A stretch of 38,747 bases of DNA from Arthrobacter sp. ES3-54 (GTDB lineage: Bacteria; Actinomycetota; Actinomycetes; Actinomycetales; Micrococcaceae): assembly GCF_029504395.1 (NCBI RefSeq), contig NZ_JAQFIF010000025.1, positions 1 to 38,747 of the forward strand. Reading direction: 5' to 3'. Of this stretch, positions 1 through 8,356 are shown piece by piece. The translations under genes and the position numbers were made by a program. Below the pieces are notes generated by a model. That model saw nothing but the letters and a program-made list of their open reading frames with translations, had not been told where the DNA came from and searched no databases. How positions within the stretch are numbered: the first letter of the stretch is position 1; each line of letters opens with the position of its first letter.

Positions 1-61
1 GCCCACCCTCAACCTCGAAACCCCAGCCAGCCGGCTGAACCAGCTGCTGCACGCAGCCTAA
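1..61 (+). CDS. IS30-family transposase, C-terminal fragment (cut by window edge)
   Basis: Only the last 19 codons are present, ending in TAA at 59-61. They read P-T-L-N-L-E-T-P-A-S-R-L-N-Q-L-L-H-A-A. The pattern L-x-x-x-TPA-x-RL-x-x-LL is the usual C-terminus of IS30-family transposases. The sequence GCGTTGCTCCCACCAGTTGA just downstream (69-88) resembles the end of the second IS30 element at the right edge (GTGTTGCAACGACCCCTTGA, minus strand), so it is probably the terminal inverted repeat. From there to 283 I see no gene. The call rests on a short tail and on family pattern, not on catalytic DDE residues, which lie outside the window. Confidence 0.6.
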   Translation, partial: PTLNLETPASRLNQLLHAA

Positions 62-283
62 TCCCCGGCGTTGCTCCCACCAGTTGACTTTGGGCAGAGC
101 TGTCATGGGGCGAGTCCTCGCGATGTCGGTGGTCCGGAGCAGGGGTTGGTAGCTGGTCCCCCCATTATTCGGCACCGAGGCGTGCGGGTATGGGTGCGCA
201 TCCCTGACGCGGCCCTGGTGGACGCCGTCGCGGACGACGGGTGCGCACGCCCGTGCACGGACAGGCTTCTCAGCGGCTAGCGG

Positions 284-1849
284 CTAGCGGCTCGGCGTTG
301 CCGTGGGCGTCGGTGAGGCCTTCGTTGTCACTGCTGTTGTGGCCGACTGCGTCGCCGCCGTTGGCTTCGGCTTATCGGCCGGCGCGGTGACAGGGGCCGG
401 CTGCACAGTGATCGGGGCCGGCGCAAGGGGTCGACTGGGCGGCGCCGCGGGCGCTGTACTGCCCGCAGCCTCGGTCGCGGTCGCGGAGGCCGACGCCGGC
501 GCGGAGGGCGTCGGTGTTACCGACGGCACGACCGGCACCGGTGCTGACGGCTTGGCGGGGGTTGTTCCTGTCGGGGTTGGTGTGGGCGTCGGCGTCGCGG
601 AGGCAGTGCCGGTCGGCGTCGGCGTCGCGGAGGCAGTTGCCGACGGCGTCGGCGTCGGGGTCGCGGGAGCGGTTCCGGTCGGCGTCGGCGTCGCGGGGGC
701 AGTGCCGGTCGGCGTCGGCGTCGCAGGAGCAGTTCCGGACGGCGTCGGGGTCGGCTTCGCGGAGACAGTGCCTGTCGGTGTCGGGGTCGGTGTGGCGGAA
801 GGCGTTGCCGACGGTTTGTCGGCGGCGGCTTCGGTAGCTGCAGGTGAGGCACTCGCTGACGGCTTGGCGGCCACCGCGGCAGGTTGTTCCTGTACGCCGC
901 CGGCCACCACGTGGGTCAGGTCTTCCCGGACAGGAATCGCCCAGCCAATTCCTGTGTTGGTTGGTTTGCCGGCGTCGGGTGCGTAACTGGTCATGTCGAT
1001 CGGGCCGAGCTGGTCCACCTGCGTGATGGGGAGCAACGTCCAGTCCCGCGGATTAGTGTGGGAGCCGTTGAGGATCGTTTCGAAATGAAGGTGGCAGCCG
1101 GTGGACGATCCGGTGGTCCCCACCCGGGCAATGACCTCCCCCACCCGCACGGAGTCGCCCTTCTTGACTGCGATCGCCTCCAGGTGGTTGTACGTGGTGA
1201 TGAGACCGTTGCCGTGGTCGATTTCTACCCGGTTGCCGCCGCCCCACGGATGCCACCCCACGGCCCTCACCACACCGGCGTCGGCGGAGTAGACCCGGGT
1301 GCCGCAGGGAGCCGCGAAGTCCTGGCCCCAGTGGAACTCGCCCGCGTGTCCTGTCAGGGGACTGGTGCGCAGCCCGAAGGGGGACGAAGGTACGAGCGAT
1401 TCCAGCGGGGCCATGAGGAAACCGGCCGCGGGCCGGCTCAGGGTCGCCTTGGCCACGTTGAGCTCACCCCGCACTCCTTGCCGGGTGACCGTGTCCACGG
1501 TGCTCCGGCTGAAGGCCAGGAGCGCCTGGGCGTCGGCGGTGACAGTGCCGGGAGTCCCCGAGGCAGCGGTCGCCCCGGAGTGGGCCAGCGGGTCCAGGGC
1601 TTCAGGTCCGACGGCGCCGGCGGGCGGCATGGCGGCGGTCGGCACGGCGGCTGGCGCCCCGTAAGGCGCATGCGCGCTCAGCCCCTGAAAGCCACCGAAT
1701 GCCAGAACGGCCAGGGACAGGCAAAGTCCTCCGGACACGCAGCGCACGGCAATGGTCCGTGACCTTGCTGACTGCTCACTCGATGAGTTTCCCCAGTGTT
1801 TTCCCACGATGTGACTCCCGCAATCTGTCCGCAAGACCCCAATCTTCAC
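284..1849 (-). CDS. Secreted M23-family metallopeptidase with Pro/Thr/Ala-rich C-terminal tail
   Basis: Predicted peptidoglycan endopeptidase of the LytM/M23 family, 521 aa from the GTG at 1849. I chose this start because GGAGGTGAG lies just before it; the frame stays open further upstream (to 2140) but that part has no family character. A hydrophobic segment at about residues 38-61, ending AHA, looks like a signal peptide. The M23 domain covers about 155-275: the HxxxD pair is H173/D177 (in HWGQD), and HLHFE supplies H253 and H255, with another His near 222. These are the zinc ligands and catalytic histidines of the family. From about residue 335 the protein is a low-complexity tail of PTPTGTAPA-type repeats, probably a wall-spanning or sugar-modified linker. 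No LPXTG or LysM motif is visible. It is divergent from the DUF2236 gene. Function is well supported; the bond cleaved is not known. Confidence 0.85.
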   Translation of the reverse strand: MKIGVLRTDCGSHIVGKHWGNSSSEQSARSRTIAVRCVSGGLCLSLAVLAFGGFQGLSAHAPYGAPAAVPTAAMPPAGAVGPEALDPLAHSGATAASGTPGTVTADAQALLAFSRSTVDTVTRQGVRGELNVAKATLSRPAAGFLMAPLESLVPSSPFGLRTSPLTGHAGEFHWGQDFAAPCGTRVYSADAGVVRAVGWHPWGGGNRVEIDHGNGLITTYNHLEAIAVKKGDSVRVGEVIARVGTTGSSTGCHLHFETILNGSHTNPRDWTLLPITQVDQLGPIDMTSYAPDAGKPTNTGIGWAIPVREDLTHVVAGGVQEQPAAVAAKPSASASPAATEAAADKPSATPSATPTPTPTGTVSAKPTPTPSGTAPATPTPTGTAPATPTPTGTAPATPTPTPSATASATPTPTGTASATPTPTPTPTGTTPAKPSAPVPVVPSVTPTPSAPASASATATEAAGSTAPAAPPSRPLAPAPITVQPAPVTAPADKPKPTAATQSATTAVTTKASPTPTATPSR

Positions 1850-2023
1850 GAACTCACCTCCCCATGTGACCACACACGGCCGGGTCTGTGAACCGTCCGC
1901 GTACTCCTTTTGCCCTACGAATCGGAGATCCACGGATATCCCCAGTAGCTGGCCGGTGGCGGCCCAGTAGTCCACCGCGGAGTTACAGGTGCCGGGCATC
2001 GCTGAGCCGGGTAAGAATAAAGG
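1850..2023. promoter_or_regulatory. Divergent leader/promoter region between M23 peptidase and DUF2236 gene
   Basis: These 174 bases must hold the promoters of both flanking genes. Going toward the DUF2236 gene, TAAGAAT at 2012-2018 sits just upstream of its ATG (2024) with almost no leader, so that transcript could be leaderless. Going toward the peptidase, the leader is long and can fold; for example CGGTGG...CCACCG (minus strand, around 1957-1980) forms a hairpin. In actinobacteria, M23 and Rpf-type cell-wall enzymes are often controlled by the c-di-AMP (ydaO) riboswitch, but I could not match its conserved core here. Confidence 0.35.
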
Positions 2024-2935
2024 ATGCGCAATGTCCTCAGGGAATGGCAGGCCGAGCTCAAACAAACGTTCACCGGATCTCGCGATTCCGTGCCCGAGTG
2101 GGTGCCGCGCCTTGCCGAGGGGGACGACGCCGGCTACCACTTACCGGGCTCGGCAGTCTGGGCCGTGCATGGGGACATGCCAACCATCGTGGCGGGAATC
2201 CGGGCACTGCTGATGCAGGCGCTCCACCCCGGCGCGTTGGCCGGAGTCCACGATCACTCCCGTTTCCGCGAAGACCCCTTGGGCCGGTTGGCGGGCACCA
2301 TCCGCTGGATCTTCACCGTTTCCTATGGCTCCACAGATACGGCCAAGGCGGCGTCGGACTGGGTGCTGCGGCTTCACCGGACGGTCCGGGGAGAATTCGT
2401 GGACGGCCACGGCATCCGGCGCAGCTACGCGGCCAACGATCCCGAACTGCTCCGCTGGGTTCACATTGCCTTCACCGACGCCTTCCTCTCCGCCCATAAG
2501 CTGTGGGGACGGCCGATTCCTGGCGGACCTGATGCCTATGTCCGTGAGTGGGCCCAGGCCGGCAGGCTGATGGGTGTGGAGGCCCCACCGTTGAGCGAAG
2601 CGGAAATGCGGCAGCAGCTGGACCGCTGGTACGACGACGGCGAGCTCCGCTGCGATGAACGGGTCACCGAGACAGTGGCATTCATTCGCGACCCGCCCCT
2701 CCACCCCGCACTCAGGCCTGGCTACCGGGTGCTGTTCGCGGCCGCCGTGACAAGCCTCGAACCCAGGTACCGCGAGCTGCTGGGCCTGCGGACCGCTCGG
2801 CTGGGCCCGATTCCGCTGCCGGTATCCCTGGCCACACGGGTCACGCTCGGGGTGGTGCATCTTGCGCTGGGCCGGATGGGTCCGAGCGAGCAGGCTGCCC
2901 GGGCCCGCCTGCGCCGGCTGGGGTACGAAGCCTGA
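2024..2935 (+). CDS. DUF2236 / MpaB-type oxygenase family protein
   Basis: Protein of 303 aa belonging to the DUF2236 family (ER-bound oxygenase MpaB / latex-clearing-protein-like catalytic domain). The conserved core is visible: a W near residue 46 followed by HPGALAGVHDHSRF (68-81) and the R-rich stretch to about 94, then the helix ELLRWVHIAFTDAF (141-154) with its conserved W-x-H. Members characterised elsewhere are heme-dependent oxygenases, but the substrate of the bacterial stand-alone proteins is generally unknown. There is an in-frame stop at 2018-2020, so 2024 is the most upstream ATG, and no good Shine-Dalgarno precedes it. No signal peptide or membrane segment is visible. It is a single gene with a repeat-rich tail behind it. 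Confidence 0.8.
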   Translation: MRNVLREWQAELKQTFTGSRDSVPEWVPRLAEGDDAGYHLPGSAVWAVHGDMPTIVAGIRALLMQALHPGALAGVHDHSRFREDPLGRLAGTIRWIFTVSYGSTDTAKAASDWVLRLHRTVRGEFVDGHGIRRSYAANDPELLRWVHIAFTDAFLSAHKLWGRPIPGGPDAYVREWAQAGRLMGVEAPPLSEAEMRQQLDRWYDDGELRCDERVTETVAFIRDPPLHPALRPGYRVLFAAAVTSLEPRYRELLGLRTARLGPIPLPVSLATRVTLGVVHLALGRMGPSEQAARARLRRLGYEA

Positions 2936-2963
2936 GCCTGGGCCGCTGGGCTGGGGCTGGGGC

Positions 2964-3067
2964 CGGAGCCGGCGGGCGGGGGCGGCAGATCGGAGCCGGC
3001 GGGCGCTGGCGGCGGACCGGAGCCGGCGGGCGCTGGCGGCGGACCGGAGCCGGCGGGCGCTGACGGG
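2964..3067. repeat. 27-bp GC-rich tandem repeat, about 3.8 copies
   Basis: Units begin at 2964, 2991, 3018 and 3045 (the last partial) and start CGGAGCCGGCGGGCG. The second and third copies are identical. The array lies directly behind the DUF2236 stop codon and outside any supported gene. Perfect copies imply recent slippage, so copy number may vary between strains. Confidence 0.85.
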
Positions 3068-3189
3068 TACCGATCGAAGGACAGGGCAAGCCGAGGTGCC
3101 GGCCGAAGAAGCCTTGGCGGTGCCACGGGCCGGGCCGCGGACGCACATTGGGCCATGAACCTCACGAGGATGCAAAGGCAGGGAGACGC

Positions 3190-3218
3190 AAAAAGGCCCC
3201 GGTCCGAGGACCGGGGCC
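3190..3218 (-). terminator. Rho-independent terminator of tRNA-Ser
   Basis: On the minus strand a 10-bp stem (GGCCCCGGTC / GACCGGGGCC, plus coordinates 3195-3204 and 3209-3218) with a 4-base loop is followed by TTTTT (3190-3194). It lies just behind the 3' end of tRNA-Ser, so it ends that transcript. Confidence 0.85.
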
Positions 3219-3223
3219 AACCG

Positions 3224-3308
3224 CGGAGAATGGGGGATTTGAACCCCCGAGGGCGTTAACCCAACACGCGTTCCAGGCGTGCGCCATAGGCCGCTAGGCG
3301 AATTCTCC
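3224..3308 (-). tRNA. tRNA-Ser (anticodon GGA)
   Basis: An 85-base gene on the minus strand starting GGAGAATTCGCC, with acceptor strands GGAGAAT / ATTCTCC, a class II long variable arm, and the T-arm GGGGGTTCAAATCCCCC. The anticodon loop reads CTGGAAC between CACGC and GCGTG, giving anticodon GGA, which reads UCC and UCU codons. The discriminator base is G, as in serine tRNAs. CCA is not encoded; the next bases are CGG. It sits upstream of, and opposite to, the SRP RNA gene. Confidence 0.95.
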
Positions 3309-3400
3309 AGTTGCTTCTGAATCAAAAGCAGATACTAGAATACCTGAACTTTCCAGCTTCGCCCAATTGGGCCCTCCCCGCCCCGGCATGGGGCTTTCCC

Positions 3401-3708
3401 GGGGGACATGCCCCGGCCTGCAAGCGAAGGCTGGACATAGTCCCACATAGCCCAGTCCTGACCGCGAAAAATGGGCATGCCCCACGCTGCCCCGCCCCAC
3501 CACGGGACATGCCCCGCAGCCGGCACGAAGGCTGGACATAATGCCCCAGCACGGCCCACCTCTCCGGCTCCGCCGTCCCCGCCCGCGAATAAAAGGGCAT
3601 GCCGCACGCTGCCCACCCCCCACACGGGACATGCCCCGCAGCCGGCACGAAGGCTGGACATAGTCCCACATAGCCCAGTCCTGACCGCGAAAAATGGGCA
3701 TGTCCCGC
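3401..3708. repeat. Intergenic repeat array with GGACATG / GGGCATG palindromic cores
   Basis: Three imperfect units start at about 3401, 3503 and 3626. Each begins with GGGACATGCCCC, continues through GAAGGCTGGACATA, and ends with a GGGCATG core (about 3473, 3594, 3696). The segment running from AAGGCTGGACATAGTCCCAC to GAAAAATGGGCATG occurs twice almost unchanged (3427-3480 and 3650-3702). Open frames on both strands here only repeat the same peptide and are not credible genes. The same core motifs return in a second array at 8357-8727. No gene is supported between tRNA-Ser and the SRP RNA. Confidence 0.8.
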
Positions 3709-3771
3709 CGAGGATGAGGGGCCAAACCCGGCCAATTCGAGGCACACCCAATCGTCAGGTAATATTGCTGA

Positions 3772-3862
3772 CGGCCCCTCATGTGGCGTCATCCTGTTGA
3801 ACTCCCCCAGGACCGGAAGGTAGCAAGGGTAAGCGGGCTCTGGCGGGTGCATGAGGGGTCTT
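3772..3862 (+). ncRNA. ffs: Signal recognition particle RNA, bacterial small type (4.5S)
   Basis: About 90 bases with the strongly conserved SRP core: CCTGTTGAACTCCCCCAGG, then the GGAA tetraloop in ACCGGAAGGT, then AGCAAGGGTAAGCGGGCTC. The ends GCCCCTCAT (3774-3782) and ATGAGGGGT (3851-3859) pair to close the hairpin, and TCTTTT follows. It binds Ffh for co-translational targeting of membrane and secreted proteins. Its place directly upstream of dnaX is common in actinobacteria. The exact ends are approximate. Confidence 0.95.
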
Positions 3863-3893
3863 TTATGTCTGTGCCGATTGGTAGGGTTTATCT

Positions 3894-6800
3894 GTGACTG
3901 TTACTACCGCTCTCTACCGTCGATACCGCCCCGATTCGTTCGCGGACGTTATCGGGCAGGAGCATGTCACCGAGCCGCTGATGACGGCTCTGCGCAAGAA
4001 CCGCGTCAATCACGCCTACCTCTTTTCCGGCCCCCGCGGCTGCGGCAAGACCACCTCGGCCCGCATCCTGGCCCGCTGCCTGAACTGCGCCGAAGGCCCC
4101 ACGGACACCCCCTGCGGCAAGTGCCCCAGTTGCGTCGAACTCGCCCGCGGCGGCTCCGGCTCCCTCGATGTCATCGAGATCGACGCCGCCAGCCACGGCG
4201 GTGTGGACGACGCCCGCGATCTCCGCGAACGGGCCACTTACGCCCCGGTCCGGGACCGCTACAAAATCTTCATCATCGACGAAGCCCACATGGTCACGTC
4301 GGCCGGATTCAACGCCCTGCTCAAGATCGTCGAAGAACCGCCGGAACACATCAAGTTCATCTTCGCCACCACGGAGCCGGACAAGGTCATCGGCACCATC
4401 CGCTCCCGCACACACCACTACCCCTTCCGCTTGGTGCCGCCGGAGCCGCTCATGGCATATCTGGAGCTGCTCTGCACCCAGGAGAACGTCCCCGTGGCAC
4501 CCGGCGTGCTCTCGCTCGTCATCCGGGCGGGCGGGGGTTCGGTGCGCGACTCCCTCTCGGTGCTGGACCAGCTCATGGCCGGTGCTGGACCCAACGGTCT
4601 GGACTACGAACTCGCGGTCGCCCTGCTCGGCTACACGCACGCTTCCCTGCTCGATGATGTCGTCGAGGCCGTCGCCGCGTCGGATTCGGCCACGGTGTTC
4701 CGCGCTGTGGACCGGGTCATCCAGACCGGGCACGATCCGCGGCGCTTCGTCGAAGACCTTCTGGAACGTTTCCGCGACCTCATCATCGTCCAGGCAATGC
4801 CAGAAAGCGCCCAGTCCATCCTCCGCGGCATGCCGGCGGACCAGATCGCCCGCCTGCAGAACCAGGCGCACAATCTCGGAGCGGCCGAACTCTCCCGCGC
4901 CGCGGACGTCACCAACACCGCGCTCACGGACATGACCGGGGCCACGTCGCCGCGCCTGCATCTGGAACTGTTGTGCGCCCGCATCCTGCTGCCCAGCTCC
5001 GAGCAGACCGAGCGCGGCATCGCGGCCCGGATCGATCGCGTCGAGCGGCGGTTGAATTACTCCGGGAACGACGTCGGAGCTCCCCTCGCCGGCGTTCCCG
5101 CACCTGCCGCCGTTTCGCCTTCGCGCCCTGAGCAGACGGTTTCTCCCCAGGCGCCTGCTGCCCACGTGCCCGCTGCACAGATGCCCGCTGCGCCGGCTCC
5201 CGCAACCGCCACTGCCGCAGCCACCCCGCCGCCGGCCGAGCAGCCGCCGGCCACAGCCCCCGTACCCGCTCCCGCCCGCCGCGACGAGCCTGCGCGGGAA
5301 CCGCTGACGGCACCGCGGGTCAGCACCAGCGACTGGCCGGTAGACGAACCCGCGGCGGCCGGCCGGCCCGCGCCGGTTCCCTCCGCCGCGCTTCCGTCCG
5401 TCCTGCCACCGGCAGAGACTGCCCCGGCTGCGGCCCCGTCAGTCGAACCCGCACGGGAAGCCGCGCCCCAGACTGCCGCGACCGCCCCTGCACCGTCCGT
5501 CCCTGCGCGCCCGGAGCCCACCGAGGCCGGCCGGGCGCCTGCCGCTGTTCCCAGCCCGGCTCCCGGTCCTGCCACCGGCCCTGGAGCCGACGTGGAGGTT
5601 TTGCGCCGCGCGTGGCCCGAAGTCCTGCAAACGCTCACCAAGATCAAACGCAGCACCTGGGCACTGGTGGAACCCAATGCCCAGGTCGGCCATTTCGAGG
5701 ACCACGTCCTGACCCTGGCGTTCACCACCACGGGGCTGGCGGGGGCCTTCGGCCGGGCCGACCACGCCGACAACCTCCGGCAGGCGATCCACAAGACGAT
5801 CGGCATCGATTGCCAGATCCGAGCCGTGGCCGGCGGCAGCAACAGCCCAGCGAGCTCTGAGCCAAACCCAAAAGCGCCGGCTAGCCCGGAGGCTCCGGCA
5901 GCGACGGCAACCTCGGCAACGTCGGCCGACGTCGCCTGGGGCCTGAGCCCGGCTCCCCAGCCGCCCGCAGCTCCGGCCAACGAACTAGCTGAGGGCATCG
6001 CCGCGGGGGCACCGGTCCCGGCGCACGTCCCCGCCGCCGCACCGCCGGTGACGCCAACCGTGTCGGCCTCCACAGGGGCCGCGCCGGTTCCCAAGGCCGG
6101 GGCGTCCGCCGCCGCCGAGCCAGCGGCAGAACCCCAGGCACCTGCACCTGCACCCGAGCCCGAACCCGCGACTCAGGTTCGCACGGGCGAGCCGACCGAG
6201 CCTGCCGTCGACGCGGGCGGGCCCTCGGAGGCTTCCGGTTCCTATGCCGACCCTGATGAAGACTGGGGGCCGCCCCGGGACGAGGACGCCCCGCCGCTGG
6301 ACGAAGAACCGCCCCTAGACTGGGACCCTTCACCCGCCGCTACGCCCCGCAGTCCCGAGCCCGCGGCTGCGGCTGCGGCTCCAGCCCGCAAATCCCCGAC
6401 TTCGCGGACATCCAAGGCCGCCGGTTCCCCCGCCGGGACACCGGACGCAGGCCAGGACCCGTCGGCCGACGCGTGGGCCCGGGCCGTCGAGCAGTCACCC
6501 GGGGTCTGGACGGTCGGCACCGATTCGAACCTCGGTCGGTACACGGCTCCGGATGCCGAGCCCGCGGCCCCCGAGCCCGAGCCGGCACCGGTGCACTATG
6601 AACCGGCGGCGGCACAGATCCCGGAGTACGCGGGCGTCGTGTCCTCGTCGTCCGGGCTGGCCGCCGACCACCCTGCCCGTGCCGAAGCGGCTCCGATGCC
6701 GGCCGTCGCGGAGTCCGTTGCGCCGCGTGTGGCTGCCGCTGCCGCCGCGGCCGTCGCGGAGGCCGTTGCGGTGACCGCCGCTCCCGAGGCTGCGGCCCCG

Positions 6801-7040
6801 ACGGGCCGGCAAAGCCTATACCAGCGGCTATCGAACAGTCCCGAAGCCGAGGCTGGGCGGGCGAAAGCCCCCACCCGCGCTGCCGCCACCACCGTGTACG
6901 TGCAGGACATCCCGAGCGCCGACGACGAAACGATCGAGGAATCGGGCGTCTTCGGCCGCGCCGCCGTCGAGCGTATTCTGGGCGGGAAACTGGTCGAGGA
7001 GCGCTCCCTGGATGGAAGCCCATTGCCGCCCCGCTTCTAG
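3894..7040 (+). CDS. dnaX: DNA polymerase III subunit gamma/tau
   Basis: Clamp-loader ATPase that opens the beta clamp and, as tau, tethers polymerase cores at the fork. It has 1048 aa from the GTG at 3894. The AAA+ module is complete: Walker A GPRGCGKT at 46-53, a zinc site with C65, C74, C77 and C80, Walker B/DEAH at 129-132, sensor 1 FATTEPDKV from 157, and the SRT arginine finger at 171. The collar domain follows to about residue 385. The rest is unusually long and Pro/Ala-rich, interrupted by a folded island at about 565-645 (from VLRRAWPEVLQTL) and ending in a conserved-looking tail rich in charged residues. I see no A-rich slippery site of the E. coli type, so a separate gamma form is not indicated. 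recR follows after 51 bases. Confidence 0.97.
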   Translation: MTVTTALYRRYRPDSFADVIGQEHVTEPLMTALRKNRVNHAYLFSGPRGCGKTTSARILARCLNCAEGPTDTPCGKCPSCVELARGGSGSLDVIEIDAASHGGVDDARDLRERATYAPVRDRYKIFIIDEAHMVTSAGFNALLKIVEEPPEHIKFIFATTEPDKVIGTIRSRTHHYPFRLVPPEPLMAYLELLCTQENVPVAPGVLSLVIRAGGGSVRDSLSVLDQLMAGAGPNGLDYELAVALLGYTHASLLDDVVEAVAASDSATVFRAVDRVIQTGHDPRRFVEDLLERFRDLIIVQAMPESAQSILRGMPADQIARLQNQAHNLGAAELSRAADVTNTALTDMTGATSPRLHLELLCARILLPSSEQTERGIAARIDRVERRLNYSGNDVGAPLAGVPAPAAVSPSRPEQTVSPQAPAAHVPAAQMPAAPAPATATAAATPPPAEQPPATAPVPAPARRDEPAREPLTAPRVSTSDWPVDEPAAAGRPAPVPSAALPSVLPPAETAPAAAPSVEPAREAAPQTAATAPAPSVPARPEPTEAGRAPAAVPSPAPGPATGPGADVEVLRRAWPEVLQTLTKIKRSTWALVEPNAQVGHFEDHVLTLAFTTTGLAGAFGRADHADNLRQAIHKTIGIDCQIRAVAGGSNSPASSEPNPKAPASPEAPAATATSATSADVAWGLSPAPQPPAAPANELAEGIAAGAPVPAHVPAAAPPVTPTVSASTGAAPVPKAGASAAAEPAAEPQAPAPAPEPEPATQVRTGEPTEPAVDAGGPSEASGSYADPDEDWGPPRDEDAPPLDEEPPLDWDPSPAATPRSPEPAAAAAAPARKSPTSRTSKAAGSPAGTPDAGQDPSADAWARAVEQSPGVWTVGTDSNLGRYTAPDAEPAAPEPEPAPVHYEPAAAQIPEYAGVVSSSSGLAADHPARAEAAPMPAVAESVAPRVAAAAAAAVAEAVAVTAAPEAAAPTGRQSLYQRLSNSPEAEAGRAKAPTRAAATTVYVQDIPSADDETIEESGVFGRAAVERILGGKLVEERSLDGSPLPPRF

Positions 7041-7091
7041 CAGACCCCCTGCCGGCTGGCCCCGGCACAACCCCAAACGAACGAGGACATT

Positions 7092-7691
7092 GTGTACGAA
7101 GGCGCAGTTCAAGAGCTGATCGACGAGCTCGGACGCCTTCCCGGGGTGGGGCCCAAGTCAGCCCAGCGGCTGGCCTTCCACATCCTCGAGGCGGATCCCC
7201 AGGACATGAAACGGCTCGTCGATGCCATCACCTCCGTGAAGGAACGGGTCAAGTTCTGCACGGTGTGCGGGAACGTGACGGAGCAGGAACTGTGCAACAT
7301 CTGCCGCGACCCGCGCCGGGATCCCTCGGTGATCTGCGTCGTCGAGGAATCCAAGGACGTCCTGGCGGTGGAGCGCACGCGGTCGTTCCGCGGCAGGTAC
7401 CACGTGCTGGGCGGCGCGATTAATCCCATTGCCGGCATCGGTCCGGAACAGCTCCGGATCCGTGAGCTGCTGACCCGGCTCAACGACGGCGCCATCCAGG
7501 AAATCATCATCGCCACCGACCCCAACCTGGAGGGCGAGGCCACCGCGACGTATCTTGCCCGGATGCTCAAGTCGATTGGCATCGCCGTCACCCGGCTCGC
7601 TTCCGGCCTGCCCGTAGGCGGGGATCTGGAATACGCCGACGAAGTCACGCTCGGCAGGGCCTTCGAGGGCCGCCGCAACGCGCTGAGCTGA
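7092..7691 (+). CDS. recR: Recombination mediator protein RecR
   Basis: Works with RecF and RecO to load RecA on SSB-coated single-stranded gaps. It is 199 aa, the usual length. The helix-hairpin-helix region (LPGVGPKSAQRLAFH, 16-30) comes first, then a four-cysteine zinc finger (C56, C59, C68, C71), then the Toprim domain with VVEESKDVLAVE and the acidic ATDPNLEGEATA motif. Translation starts at GTG 7092 with GAGGA a few bases upstream. It sits directly behind dnaX, a very widespread pairing; no YbaB/EbfC gene lies between them. Confidence 0.97.
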   Translation: MYEGAVQELIDELGRLPGVGPKSAQRLAFHILEADPQDMKRLVDAITSVKERVKFCTVCGNVTEQELCNICRDPRRDPSVICVVEESKDVLAVERTRSFRGRYHVLGGAINPIAGIGPEQLRIRELLTRLNDGAIQEIIIATDPNLEGEATATYLARMLKSIGIAVTRLASGLPVGGDLEYADEVTLGRAFEGRRNALS

Positions 7692-7698
7692 CGGACCC

Positions 7699-8277
7699 GT
7701 GGCAGCCACCGGCAGCGACACCCCTGCCCCGCTCCTCACCGAGCGTTTGCTGTTGCGTCCGTTGACAGCGGACGACGCCGGCGCCCTGCTCCGGTTCCGC
7801 GCCCATCCGGCGGCGACGCGGTACCTATCCCACGGTCCGCTCACCCGGGCGCAGAACCGCGCCCGGCTGGAGCAGGCGCTGACCGCCGCAGCAGCCTCCA
7901 CTACCGAGTGGTTTCACTTCGGCTGGGCGATCGAGCTCCGGGCCACCGGTGAAGTCGTTGGGGACGGCCGGACCTGGAACACGGAGGAGCCCCCGGCGCC
8001 CGGCCGGATTCCGGCAGAGGCAGCCAGCCTGGGCTACGTTCTGCACCCGGATCACCACAGGCTCGGCCTCGGCCGGGAGGCCGCCGGCGCCTTGGTCGAC
8101 TGGCTTTTCAGCGCCCGCGGCAGCGAGACCATTTTTGCAGGGGTCTACGAGCCCAATCTCCCCTCGCGCAGGCTGCTGGAGGGCCTGGGCTTCCGGAAGG
8201 ACCGCTTCTTCCCCGTAGCCGAGGACACGGCGGGAAAGCAGCTGCCGTCCTGGCGCTACCGGCTGGACCGCGGCTAG
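7699..8277 (+). CDS. GNAT-family N-acetyltransferase (RimJ/RimL-like)
   Basis: Protein of 192 aa with the GNAT fold. The N-terminus LLTERLLLRPLTADDA (12-27) is typical of the RimJ/RimL ribosomal-protein and small-molecule acetyltransferase branch. The acetyl-CoA binding motif A is LGYVLHPDHHRLGLGREAAG (about 112-131), where the R/H-x-x-G-x-G/A element contacts the pyrophosphate. Motif B is near NLPSRRLLEGLGFRK. It starts at GTG 7699, seven bases behind recR, so it is probably co-transcribed with it, but the substrate cannot be told from sequence. Confidence 0.85.
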   Translation: MAATGSDTPAPLLTERLLLRPLTADDAGALLRFRAHPAATRYLSHGPLTRAQNRARLEQALTAAAASTTEWFHFGWAIELRATGEVVGDGRTWNTEEPPAPGRIPAEAASLGYVLHPDHHRLGLGREAAGALVDWLFSARGSETIFAGVYEPNLPSRRLLEGLGFRKDRFFPVAEDTAGKQLPSWRYRLDRG

Positions 8278-8356
8278 CGGTACTGCCTGGGACTGTTGGC
8301 CCCAGTGGCAGTGCCGCGGCCCGGCGTCCTGGTTCCTCAGCCGCTCCCGCACCTGG

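Noticed and set aside
1850..2023. c-di-AMP (ydaO) riboswitch before the M23 peptidase
   Set aside because: Gene type and leader length fit, but I could not align the conserved core bases, so I do not call it.
3401..3708. CRISPR array
   Set aside because: Units are unequal in length, the supposed spacers are themselves repeated, and no cas gene is near.
3294..3852. Open frames on both strands in the gap between tRNA-Ser and the SRP RNA (109-176 codons)
   Set aside because: They only translate the repeat array, show the same peptide again and again, run through tRNA or SRP RNA, and have no ribosome sites.
3894..7040. Programmed frameshift in dnaX to make gamma
   Set aside because: No A-rich slippery run with a downstream stem is seen in the region after the ATPase domains.
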